Part shown: positions 42,901-56,000 of the stretch, piece after piece
Layout of the letters: each line of letters starts with the position of its first letter
Position numbering within the stretch: position 1 is the first letter of the stretch
Assembly: GCA_946894095.1 (NCBI GenBank)
Contig: OX335647.2
Span: 18,122,001 to 18,186,000 of the forward strand
Direction of reading: 5' to 3'
DNA length: 64,000 nt
Source of the DNA: Incurvaria masculella
Lineage: Eukaryota > Arthropoda > Insecta > Lepidoptera > Incurvariidae
The notes under the pieces: generated by a model
The model's input: only the letters and a program-made list of their open reading frames with translations
The model's database searches: none
Told to the model about the DNA's origin: nothing
Position numbers and translations under genes: made by a program

Positions 42901-44004
42901 TTCTTGAAAGTTTTTATCAATTTAGGGCTTTCAGGTAAACATATCCATTTAATTTGATACCAATTCTAGTAAACATGAAAAAATGGCATAAATACATGCA
43001 TGTCTGCAAATAAATCTCGGATTAGCTAAAAAAAGGTTCTGACCGCAGGCAGAATTCATTGACAGATGTCTGCATGAGCCATGTAAAAAAAAAAGGTTTC
43101 AAATATCAATATCGATACAAAAGTACAAAACTGATTTAATAACAAAAAAAAAAAGTTAATCCACTCGCACAAACCGCAACGATAATTGATTTCGATTTTT
43201 ACCCCATCTATGTAAATTATCAACAGCCATGATTCACAAAATAGTATATGTATGCAAATGATAACAAAAAGCAATAAAAATCAGCATAAGCTGCCCACAT
43301 CAAGATTGCGCACAATCTATACAGCCGATCTTTACAAAATTGTAAATCGAAGATAAAAAACTGCAATATAATAATTTACATGTATCACTATAACTTCTAC
43401 AGAGTATTAGAATTAGCTCTCGACTACTCCGCACGGAACAACCATCTCTATGTCATAGAGAAACTAGTTATACATTTATGAAACAAAAAAACTTAGCCAC
43501 CTACAACACTCCACTCTATTTCGGCCCCGCACCATCGTTCTGCGGAACCGTCTGCCCCAACACCTCATTCACTTTTTATTAATTAGCCTACCAACAATGC
43601 ATCTAGCTAGAGAACGGGGGCCGATCGGTGGTGCGGGACCAACACTTTAAATATTAAAATTTGGTTCTCAATTTAAATGTACATTAGGACATTCCTAACG
43701 GATTGGTACGCGACCGCTACTCGGCCTGGTCCAATCCTACAGTACACGGGAAGTACGCGGCGAGTTGGAAGGTCTTTGGCTGAGCGTGATCAAAGCCGCC
43801 TCTACACGAGTCTATGAGCAGGAAGTACGTGTCCGAGCGTTCGACGCGGAAAACAAAATATCTCCATTAAGTAATGAACCTTTATCTGTTACGTAAGGCC
43901 ACTATTGCAGTAGGCAATTATTATAAGATCGGTTGGAGCGCGCTGCGGTGGTCCGGCGACGGCGGCGGCGGGGGGGCGAGGGGGCGGCGGAGCGGGGGCG
44001 GGCA
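40000..44004 (-). other. Probable long 3' UTR of MED13
   Basis: About 4 kb directly downstream of the MED13 stop, AT-rich, with no credible ORF on either strand and none of the repeat families that crowd the rest of the window. That depletion fits a transcribed, constrained 3' UTR. On the minus strand many AATAAA-type hexamers are possible, so the true end is not fixed. The first ~130 bp after the stop are GC-rich (43930-44004). Confidence 0.5.
41053..41093. repeat. Perfect 18 bp hairpin in the probable MED13 3' UTR
   Basis: AAATCTTTGATTTAGACC (41053-41070) and GGTCTAAATCAAAGATTT (41076-41093) pair perfectly around a 5-base loop. A nested alternative uses GACCTGGATGGTC, and AGACCATCCAGTC follows directly, so two foldings compete. 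Confidence 0.85.
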
Positions 44005-47000
44005 CTACGCAAGCGCGAGCGCCGTGTGGTAGAGCTGCATGAGGACCTGCACGTGCATGGGCAGGCAGGAGAGGCGGTCGTGCGTGTTGCTGTCCAGCGC
44101 CAACCACGACATGGCGTTGTATCCCTCCAGCACGTACCTACAATACGACCACATATTAAAATTATACTTGAAATGCTTCAGATTCCACCTCTCCAGAAGT
44201 TTTCTCATAATTTACAGCATGATGTTTTTTGCACAATGGACTTGGAAGCCGGCATCAACCTCACCGCCACAAATTGGACTTTGAGCCAAAGTTTTCCTTG
44301 CAAATGACAATGCCTAATGTGGCATTTATGGTGATGCACTCCGTACATAAAAGAACATCCTACAGAGAGTGAAACTCATAGCTCTGGCAAACTTAATAGC
44401 TTACATTAATTCTAGTACCTAGAACCACAGTTTCACAAGTATTTCGGGTAGATGCAACCATAATTTCAAATTGTACTAGGAAAAACAACCTACACCTGCA
44501 GAAACACATTTAGTTCAAATTCAGATGCACCACTGCATTGAAGGGGAGTGCAAGTGTCCATTGTACCTGAGAACATCGGTAGTGATGTGGCTGTCGAGCG
44601 GATGCTGGCTGGTGTCGTGCACCCTCTGCGCCGCCGACAGCAGCATGTCGTCACTAGACGAATGCAGGTGCAGCGCGTTCTTGAGGAAGGCGGGGCACGC
44701 GTCGCGCAGGTGAGCGCAGCCCGCCCACCACCAGCTCGGCATGGAGCCCAGCGGCGCCGTCGACACGAGGTAGCCGAGCGCAAGTGGCTGCTGCAGCACC
44801 GTTCCCACTTGCTCCGATGCCTGCAATTTCATCAATCTTCAGTTTTATGCACAAGACTAGAAGCAATAGACAATAACTACATCATAAGTTAAATGTACAC
44901 AACCGTTAAGGCGGTCACGGCTAGTTACCAGAATCATTAGTAGTTCAGTAAATAAATAAGACTAAAAATAAAAGTCATCATCAGATAGATAAATAATAAT
45001 AAAAAAATAATCATGCAGCTAAATACAAATAAAAATGCGGCAACACAGACCGATTTTTACAACAACCTTGAAACTGGCTGTTAGGTCATGAAGGAAATGA
45101 AAGAATCTGTGTTATTTTTTGGTGTTTGTGTTTATTGCCAGAGGTGGGGCCGCAGCCCCAGGCAGTTTTTCGTGAGGAGTGGGAGTAGTTTCAAGAGGGG
45201 TGGGGAGTGTCCGTTCTAGTTCACATGATTATTATTTATGACTAAAGTAATCAGCAGGGAAGTGCATTTAATGTATTGGTTTGTACAGACCGGTCCAGAG
45301 TCATCGTTTTGCCCGTAGGGCGAGCTGGCCTGGCGGCCGGGTGCGCCGCGGCCGGGACTGCCTTCGCGGCTGCCGGTGCCATCGCCCTCGCCCGCATCAG
45401 CCGCGCCAGTCGGGCTGCCGGTCGGCCATATAGTGTTAAACAACTCGTTGCTGAAGAGGATGTCGTTCATGTTGTCGATGCCGTCCATGCCATCCGGCAT
45501 CTCCTCATTGTCGGGCAGCGCCGGGAACAGGATGTCGTCGTTTTCTGTGCCGTTGATGTGCGCCTCTTGGAATGCTGTCTGCGACGACTGTAAAATGTAC
45601 AAAATATTGAATTTAATCATAAAATAATTTGCTTTAACAGACTCCTCCACATTGTCCAAGTGACACATTTCAAAATGAATAAATAATTCATCCGGTGGTT
45701 ACTAGATAATAAATAACAAAATTAGCTTAAACCTTTTAGGCCCCGTTTCCCCACCATCATTAAACACGCCCGAGTTGGTTAAAGGATAGTCAAAATTGCA
45801 ATGAAAATAGTCCAAGTTTTTGAGCGCCTCACCCACAGTCATGATATTAGCCTAACACACTGCATTCCCGAAGAAATTAGGTGCTATTCCAGGACTTTCT
45901 CTTTATTGACGCTACATTTAGAACTGGAAGAAAAAAAGTGATTTTTTTATAGCCGCTTCGAACATCTTCACATCCAATGGGATGGCACCGGCATGGGAGG
46001 GCATAAGCCTAACTGCTAGCAGGGGAAGGGGTCCAACAGTTTAACATAGATTAGATAGACCAAACAATGGAATAACTAGCATTCGTTCTGGTGATAGATT
46101 GATATCACGACACAACTGTTATACTTAGAAATATAATTTTGTGGGGGGTACCTGCGTGGTAGCCGAGGTGGGAAACACGAGTATGTGTGTGGCGGTGACG
46201 TCGCGCGGGGTATGCAGGTGCGAGGCGACCGACACCTGCGAGAAGCGCTCGTCCGGCGTGAAGCGGTCGGCCATCAGCCGCAGGCAGCTGTCGGGCTCGG
46301 TGGACACGAGGCACGCCGACAGGATGCAGGGCGGGTACAACACGGTACAACTGCCGCAGATGTCGCGCAGTACTCCCGACGCCTTCATCAGGTTCTTCCG
46401 CGAGAGGAGCCAGCTCCAGCCTGTACCACCGCAAACTCTATAACCACTCGCCTCTCATCTTGTTTATTACATCCAATTAATCGATTACATCCGATTAATG
46501 TCAACCCTGCTTCGCCTGATGAGATTAGATTGTGTTATTTATCAAATCCAAAACAAAAAAGTGGTGTGTGACGGGTATCGGGCCAATCCGAGAATGATGA
46601 CATAAACAGCTACGAATGTCTTTTTGTAACTAATTAAAAACGAAATTTGGTGCGGTATCTGCCAAAAGACACATTAGTCCGTCGCTTTTTCTCGCTTTTA
46701 TCACCTGATGGAAGCGGACATAAGAGCTAGATAGACCGAGCAGTCGATTTATCTTTTGCCTGATGGCACAATGTACACGATTTGAGTTCAACAAAAAAAA
46801 CACAACATTACTTTTGAGTTCTCCGTGGCCAATCCGGCCGATACGTCCGACGACCAGCCGCCAGGGCTGCGCCGACTGGCTCATCACCCCCAGCACAAAG
46901 TCCATCAACTTGGTGAGGCCGTGCCGTCTCACTTGGGGCGCTCTCCGCCGTCGCCACCTGCATCATCGTACGAAGTTAAAGCCTGTCAAGTGCTTGCCAA

Positions 47001-50000
47001 TTATTGATATGATGTGGTGGGCAAATATAGATCTCTAACTATACTATACAATAACTACAACTCGGTTAAATATATAGTCATAACGGTGACTAAGATTAAC
47101 CAAAAGTACTGTCTAATTGGGTTAAACTCTACAACTCTTCGTGATAAAATGTGTCACAGCAGTCTACTACTGTTCATAACTTCCTTTGTATTTACTGAAG
47201 TCAGTCTTATGTTTTTTATTTTATCACATTGCAAATATTTTATAGCCAATCGAGTATAACAATGCTGGAATAAACTTCCCAAAGAATAAGCACCAATCAC
47301 TTTAAAAAGACTGAATAAAAGCCTAAACAACCATTAACTTTACTAAAGTATTACAAAGAAGCACTTAAAAAAGAACAAGAAATAATGAAAATTAAAAAAA
47401 TACTAATATCATTAGCAACAACATAGCCAAGTATGCCTGCCTAAAATAACAAAAATATTTATTGACTGTTAGATATGATAATCTTGTAATACAAAATTTA
47501 AACAAAATAATAAAAATAATGGTAGTTGTGTGGTATTAGATATCCATGTCAGGTTTCATAGAAAAAAAATAATTTACAAAGTAATGCCCAATGTGAATGA
47601 ATTTCATTTCATTTATTAAAACTTTTTTGGTAGTCAAACTACTGCTACACTAAGTTACGTCAAAGACTGATAGGAGCAACGATCACCGACCTGCCCGGCA
47701 CGTGCACGTTGATGGCGGTCGTCTCGAGCAGCTCGCCGCGCGCGTCTGTCGCCACCGCCAGCAGCCAGCTCTGGTCGGCGGAGAGGCAGTAGGACACGTA
47801 GAGCACACCGCACTGCTCGGCGGCACTCGCTTGCCCAAACGACTCCGCTACGTCTTTGATGGCCTTCGCAGGCGCCAGCACGAACGCCGGCGAGTACAGC
47901 CGGTATGGAGCTCGGTTCTTCTCCTGACAATGAGACAAATCACTTGGTTGAGTGAAGTAGAGATTGGGGGTCAGTACTGTTGAGTGTGAATGAAAGCATA
48001 GCAAGACATCTAAGGAAGTACTTTCTGTGCTAAATTTTCTTTACCCTAACGTATGATCAAGTTGGACAGGTTCCTGGACTTGATCTCGTCTTAAACATTT
48101 TAAAGCTGTATCATGTGATGAACAAACAACATTTATACTATATTTTTGTAATGAGAAACTACTATGGGCGGTCCCTAAAAGTCAAATACGATTCACATGC
48201 GAGACCATACTCATCGAGACTATTAAATCAAAGCATATGTGAATAAACAAATGTTGTTTCAGGTTAAAGGTACTCACATCCTTGTTCTTGAGGAAGAGTT
48301 GCGCATCGGCGGCGGTGCCAAAGCCGGTGAGGGACTTTACATGTGGCACATGCGAGAGCAGCCGCCGCGCCGACGTGAACACAGAGAAGGCGAGTGCGCG
48401 CATCTCGGCCCGTGCGCCGCCGCCCAGCCCCCACACCTCGCACACGCTCTCCAGGGAGATTATCTGTGCACCACATACCATACTAAGATTCTACTAAGAT
48501 TGCCACATTTTGGATATTTTTTATTACATCAGAGAGGATTTTGACTCGTACGTTCAAGACTTTAGCCTTGGCACTCACTACTGTAGAAAGAGAGAGAGAG
48601 AGAGATATGTAGGAAACCCACCCCGTCTCTGAAATACTACTAATAATACAAATAATAATTCTGATAATAGGTAGCGAGGATAAATACCTTGACGGTGATG
48701 TTGTGGTGGTGAAGATGGCTGGCGGCGCGCGCGGCGAGCCGAAGCAGCGCATGCAGCGCGGCGGAGGCGTGTGCGTGCGCGTGCGGCGGCTCCACCACGT
48801 ACAGCACCAGCGCCGGCGCGCCGCCCTCTTCCTCCTCCTCCCAGCCCGCTGGCGACGGGCCCGTGATACCCTGCCCGCCTCCGCCGCCGCTGCCCCCGCC
48901 GCCCCCACTTCCGCCACCTCCGCCGCAACCGGTGCCTTCGCCCTCTGTGCCACCACAACTCTTATGTAAAGAGGTACTCAGATACCCTGTATTACCATTT
49001 TCATTATTTGCATGTTCATATCTGGTCATGGAAGACCGAAATTTGTATTGGTTGCTCAACATCGCCTTTTAGTATTTCATACCCATACCAATACAAAATA
49101 TTTTTTTTGCAATGATGCATGTTTTTATTAGATATTGTTCCATTCGACTGTGTAAAGACAGTAATGCAAACAAATTGTGTTTAAAATCACAATTATTCAT
49201 GACTTTAGAAATTAACTTAACTTCATTTTAAAAATGAGAAAGGCTGTTACATTAAACATGTCTCATTTGATGGTGTTCATATGTAATTGATTTGTGCCGA
49301 GTGGCAGAGTTATATCTTAGATGAGATATTCGGGGCTATTCTCTTTTTAATTTAAAATCTCTACCTCGGCCTTCAGCAGCGTGCAAATTTCGAGTAATCA
49401 TGGTGTTTGCAAATATTTGCTAGTGAAAAACTTCGATCTTCAAGCTTCAAATCAGCCAATATCAAACTCAGATATACCTCCGCCACTTGGTCTCATGACA
49501 ACATTTGATGTGCTCACTCTAAATGAGTTATATTTCATTCCTGGCCGGTCCGGTTACTCTGTCAATACATTTTTACCCATTCCTTATAGACTAGGAGGTT
49601 GTGACAAAAATGGCAACGATAACGTAAATGGCTCAACCTGGGTTCATGGGATAAAGACCAACCCTCTGAAGCTACATGTGTCAGTCTGCCTGTTCCATGT
49701 GGTTGCGTTACCTAGATAAGGCGATTGAAAAAGTAGTTATGGTGACAAACAATATATATGATAAGGTAAATGGATGTAAATGACAAAGCATGAAAGTATC
49801 AGTACATACTTGCTTTGCAATACAAAAACTGAACAAATCTTTGGTAGCATTTCTTAGTTATAGGCGATTTAGGTTACAGATATAACTTTAGGTATATTTA
49901 AGTATTGCATTATAAAGCCCACTGGTTATTGTTGTATAATTAATAGGTATCAATGTTTCCAGACAATCAGTATATTCATCAGCAGGTACATACCAGCATC

Positions 50001-53000
50001 TATTTTGTTTCACCAATCCTGATAACGCAATCACTCGGCGCAGGCAGACCGACATATTTAGCATCAGAAGGTTGGTTTTTAACATGTGAACCTAGATTCA
50101 GCCATTTACGTTATCGTGAACAAAAATGTCGTGACCTCCCAGAATATTATTATCGTTCTCCAAAATATCATTCAATAAATAATAATAAACATTTTCTTAC
50201 CCTGATCACTTTGACTGTTGGGTGTGGGAGGATGGTCGGGTGTGGAGGGTGGCCGCATGGGCGATGGCGCCGGTCGCTCTACACTAACACATCTTGTGGA
50301 TGCATCCTGTTCGAAGAGCGTCCGGTCTAGGGTAATATTCGCCAGTTGCGGCACTATAACTGTCCGGAGAGTTTCCGCGTACGCACGTATACACTCGCCC
50401 AGTCGACCGGGGGGCACCTCGCCCACCCAGTCGTCCCGCGTGGTCGAATCACGGTCAGGGGTCACAGAGGCACGGATCACGCCATCCTTCGCTATCCTCC
50501 AGAGTGGCGCGTGCCGGCCAAGACGACAGGACTCGTACACTGTAGACAGCTCCCGGAAAAAGGCGCGAAGGGGTTCAGCAAGCGCTTCACCCTCCGGTGC
50601 CAAAACAGCATACGCAACGTCCCTCGCATATGCATAAGGTTCTAGCGCGAGTCTTTCCCAATGCCTCAACGCATAAGGGGATATAGACAGCCAATCTCGA
50701 TCATGCCCTACGAGCAGCGGTGGCACCGGCTGCGGTTCGCACAGGTCCTCAGTGCCTCGCCCAGCGAGCCGGTGGAACTGTCTCCAGGTGAGAGGTCCAG
50801 TCACCCCATCCCACATCCGTGCGCCACAACACCTCTTTTGGATGGCATCTTGTAGCATTGGTCGCAATCGCCTCATAAGTCGAACGACATCTCTGGAGGA
50901 GCGGGGCCCTCTTGCTCCGATGAAGGGCCAGCGGTGAACGGCGCAGGCGGCCCCGCCGGCGCCGCCAGCCGCCGCACGCAGTGCCAGCGCGGCCGCCTCC
51001 CCTCCGTCTGTGTATTCCAACAAGTTGAGGCGGAGTTCATCTGGCGGCCTGGCCGAAGCAGCGGCGTGCGCGGCACGGGCGAGCGCCGATGCAGCTCCAC
51101 CCAGACCAGAACACTGTGCCAGCACCAGCTCGGCGACGCCGCTGAGGCCGCCACCGCCGCTGCCGCCCCGAGGAGTTGTTTCCTCCGCCAAGCCGGTGAT
51201 TTCCATCTCATCCTCGTAGAATAGTCCGGCGCGATGCGCCAGGCGCCGGTTCACAACAGCGCTGAAGCCGCAAGAGCAGCGGATGGGGTCATCGTCGTAG
51301 GGCTGTGCGGGCGAAGCTGGCTGTGACTCGCCGGGGGAGGGAGCGCCGCCAGTCAGGTACGTGTTGCAGTCTGCACCGCGGATGTTGCCTACCACCTGCA
51401 CACATGAGGACTAGTTAATTTTTGTTTTATTGAATCCCACCTAACACAGCAAAATGTCATAGACATTTAGCTGTTTCTTTGTATGAGCTATGTCTGGTTG
51501 TTTTGTTCTTTAAACAGGGGTGGGAGTTGCCCATTGATTGATCGCTCTCACTATTCTTTGGAGAACCATTTCATGAGATTTAGAATGCTATTCCTTATCA
51601 GTCTTATGTAAATGGTACTTCCCGAACCAGTTACTTTACCAGCCAAAGCATAAACATATATTGTTAATTTTTGTTGGTAGTCTAGTTGTTATCCTATCTA
51701 ATTAACTACCAAAAAGTTAATTAGATAAGATAAGGTTATTGATAGAAAACGACAACACGATGAAAATTGCAAATAGCTTAGCAAATTTCTTGTATTCATT
51801 CTATTGTTTGTATTCCCAAACCTTTATGATTATGGGGCACCCTTCCTGAGGGATCCAGCCATAAAAACGGAATATTTCAAATCATATGGATCCAATGGAA
51901 GTCGTGGGTAATCAGGAAGTCCTTGTGACATGTCCCATGGCCATGCCCCGGAGCGCCACGTCGTACACTTTGGGAATGGTTGGTTAAGCGACTAGTAATT
52001 AAGGTCAGCCCACAAGCATCCGAAAATTAATTTTCCTCTACCCACGTAGTTACGAATTCTTTTTAATTACTGTGCCCACTTACTGGATTTCTTACATCTA
52101 ATATCTGTGTCTGCACATTGAAAGATGAAAACTGATTCAAATGGACTTCTACATACACAGGTTGTATTTTGGTGTAGTTTGTCCCACGATGTATTTTTTT
52201 CTAAGCAGCAATAACGCCCATGTTTAAATAATCTAGTATCATAAAGCCCTTGACTTATTATTTAGTTGACATATTTAGCTTAGTTTTAATTATTTAGTAA
52301 ATTTGACGATGGTATATGCCAGAAATTGTAAGCTGAATCTATGTTTGCCTGTATGCCTTAAAATAAGAAAAAATGACCTGTCTGAGTGTAGCTTGTCTAC
52401 CAATTTGACAAAATGATATACAGTCAGTCAGTAAGTCAGTACTTACCATAAACTTTAATGAAGCAAATTGGAGCAGTGGTTTTCAAATGATTACCAAAGG
52501 TTTGTGTGGGGTATTGTAATAATAATCGCGAGGATGATACCTTAGGTGAAGCGTTGCAGACGCAGAGCGTGCAGCTGTCGAAGTTGTGATCGCGAAAGAT
52601 GTTGAGCACGGTGTCGGCGAGCAGCACGTTGAGCAGCAGCGGGCAGGCATTCAGGCGCGGCGCGCGCGGCGACGCGGGTGACGGCGGCGACGCCGAGTAC
52701 GGCGGCGGCGGCCGGAGCGCCGGCGACGCACCTGCGCACAGCAACGGAACTGTGTTACGACCTGTAACCTTGCGAGCGAGTGAGCAGCTAATAGGTTTGC
52801 ATGCACAGGAGTTATCTTTCAGCATTTTTTTTATTCAAAGTGCTCATCGGGGAGAGCCAGCAGTCATTATTAAGATGTGAAATAAACGCTACATTGCAAA
52901 CGACACAGCGAAAGAGACTCTGTTTCTCATCAAATTATCTAATTATTTTAATGAAATAATTCACGGGTAATAGTGTTCTAAGTTTAATACTGAAAGTGAT

Positions 53001-56000
53001 GCATTGCAGTGTAATATTTTTTAAAGGTTTAAACGCTTCCTCTTTCCGACTTTAACCGGCAATAAAAAATAAAGAATGGATGAATAATTTCTACTCTCTC
53101 TGCTAGAACCTAAAAAGTTTCACTACTAGCACGAGAGTCTTTTTTTATAATTAGATTAAGATCAGTGCCAGTGGAGTAAATAATTGGAAACTTCAGAGAT
53201 AGGGAAGACTAAACTCGAGTGTATACATTCTTAATAAGTCTGGTCAGCCAGGAAATCGAGACATGCATGAGAACCAAGAAAGGGCATACAGTTCAAGTGA
53301 TAAGCTATGTAGACACAATCATAATAATACTGTTGGAAAAAATAATAGAAAACTATATCTTGCCTAACGCATACTGTTCAAGGCACATCCTACCTGGTGG
53401 CACATCATGATATTAAATATCGTAAAACAAACCTTTGATATGACAACATTTATGTGATATTGAAAACTTTGCATCAATTAATTGATGAAAATGAATAAAT
53501 CAATTCATATAAAACACGGACAGAGGGATTATAGAATTCTTTGTCATGGGTATATGTAGAGTGTGTGGCGGAACTGGAAGACCTACTGCGCGTGAAAGGT
53601 TTGTTTTCTGGTAAGAGTCAAGCCTATTCACAAACACAAGGTCGGTTGTACATACATAACGAATTCGTAGAAAACTAGATTCAAGGGGATTGGCTGCACA
53701 TAATGCAGCTCTTTTTTATACCCTTCCCATTATTTAAATATGACTTTCATAATAATAAAAATCACACTCAGTCAGAATTTCACATTTCACTAGGAACTGA
53801 ATATTGCCCTCCAATTGATAGTAAATATCGAACAAGAGTGTTCAAGTGTGTGTCATAATGCTGACCTCGAGCAGAAGCGGGACCAGTGTCGCCAAGACAC
53901 CCAACGGAGGCGGGGGCGGAGATGGTTCCGGCGCTGTTGCCGGTGACGGGCGGCGGCGACGCAGGCCGCTTGGTCCCGCCGCCTCCGCCGCCGCCGCCCA
54001 CGCCCGGGGGCTCCTTCTCCAGCTGCCAGCGAGGCCGATAGGTGGCGTGCGGAGGCAAACACACCGGCGGCAGCAGCTGGCTCGGCAGAGCCGTGAGGGG
54101 CGCGTACTTGGACGAACCCACATATTTGTACACGGTGGGCGGTTTGAACACGTACGACCAATCCTGGAAACATTGATCACATTAACGTCATGCTGTAACC
54201 AATATAGCAGAGTTTCATGCCTCCGTTGCCAGCTTAATTAAGTCATATACTCAGGCTGATGAAAAAATATCTGGAAAAAATTTATTTTCGAAACTCAAAT
54301 ATTCTGTGTATTTTTGGAACGGCCTGTGTACTCGATTTTCTCAGACCATGGTGACGTCTAAGGCACAAACACTGATTTAGGAATTTTTAACAAGACATTT
54401 ACTTTAAAATAAAAACTCCAATGATGATTATTATTATTAGTATTATTATATATAGTATACATTAGTATATTATTAGCATTGGTATTAGTACGCTTAGTTT
54501 CGAAAGTTCGATACTGAATTTCCAACCTCCTGTTCCACACTTGTTTAGCATCTTTGGGGGCCATCTCTTTTTTTTATATCAGTCATATGATTGTAAAAGT
54601 GAGGCTGTCCTTTCAAATGTTTAGGCAGTAGGTAATGTGATGAATGAATCATATGAAGAAAATAAATACAGTGAGATTAGTGTGATGCGGTACCTCGATG
54701 GGGTCAGGTGACGGCGAGGGCGCGTGCAGGCGCGTGGCGAGGTGTGTGGTGTGCGAGGGATCGTCGGCCAGCGTGAAGGCGCCGGGTGAGGCCTGCGTGT
54801 GCGCCTCCATCGACGGCGGGGTCGGAAACATCTTGCTGAGCTCCTCGGCGCGGACGCAGCGCGTGCCCCCGCCGCCGCCCGCGCTCAGCCGCGCCTCCTC
54901 CCCGCCGGACTTGTTCGAGTCGGGCGGCGTCTGGATCTGTAGCTACAACACACGATAGCTCAGTCACACTGCCGCCCATTCTATCACACCGACTGATGTG
55001 AGTACCGAAAAAAACAAATATTTAAAAGTAGAAGTCCTTTATTATTTGTAGGAAAGTATTCATTTGAGTTCGAGAACAATTCTTGCCCAAATTTAAAGAA
55101 TTTAATTTTTCCAATTTGTTTCATAAATAATTGTCGATAAGAGCATAAATTGTTGCACCAGTTAGTCAGGTCATAAATTGTAAGCATAGTCTCGGTCATA
55201 AAAGACAAATTACTCAGCTAGATGAACATTTACTTGTTGATTAGTGTGACAGATTTATTAAGTAGGGAATGATATGACAAAAGTCATTCCAGCATGCACC
55301 ACATAATTTGCATATCTTAGCAGATTCGAAACGCCAGACTTCGTCACAAAAAATAAAAATTGATAAATAGGTTATAGGATAGTCTGTGTAATGACTGTGT
55401 TACACTTTCATCATATGAGTCAAATAAACAAAATTCGCTTTGAAACATTAATCGGGCAGCATAATGTAATCAAATATCCAATAACATTTGTATTGGCAAC
55501 ACTCACAAGTCTTACCGTCTCATCTCCGCTGGCCGCATCATCAGAGTTGTCGAATATCTGGTCCAGGTCCTTGATGGATGGGAACAGGCCGTCAGAGGTG
55601 AATAGATTCTTGCAGTCTTTCATATCATCCTGAAATCGTTATTGGTTTTGTAATGATTGTTTAAATATTAAGTAACAGTGTTAAAGAATATATTGGTATG
55701 CCTTGAGAAATAAGTCCTGTGAAGATCGTCTTAAAGCACTCTGTCTTACCACACTTGCAGAAAGAAGAAAAATAGGAGACCTCATTGAAACTTTTAAAAT
55801 ACTTAATGTCCACTATGATGTGCTTAAACTTAAATCCGTGTACACAATGAACAAAAAATAAAAAATAAACCATTTGCTTTATCAAACCAGATTTAATTCA
55901 AAACCAAGGAAGTACTTTCTTTCAAACAGAGTAGTGGACTCCTGCAATAAATTGCCTCAAGAAGTGGCTATCACAGTACATGGTTTTAAAAGCCAGTTAG

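Noticed and set aside
48578..48958. Long arginine/alanine-rich ORFs on both strands across GC-rich MED13 exons
   Set aside because: They are out-of-frame readings of real exons; GC-rich exons open long false frames. The same applies at 57736-58227 and 54704-54979.
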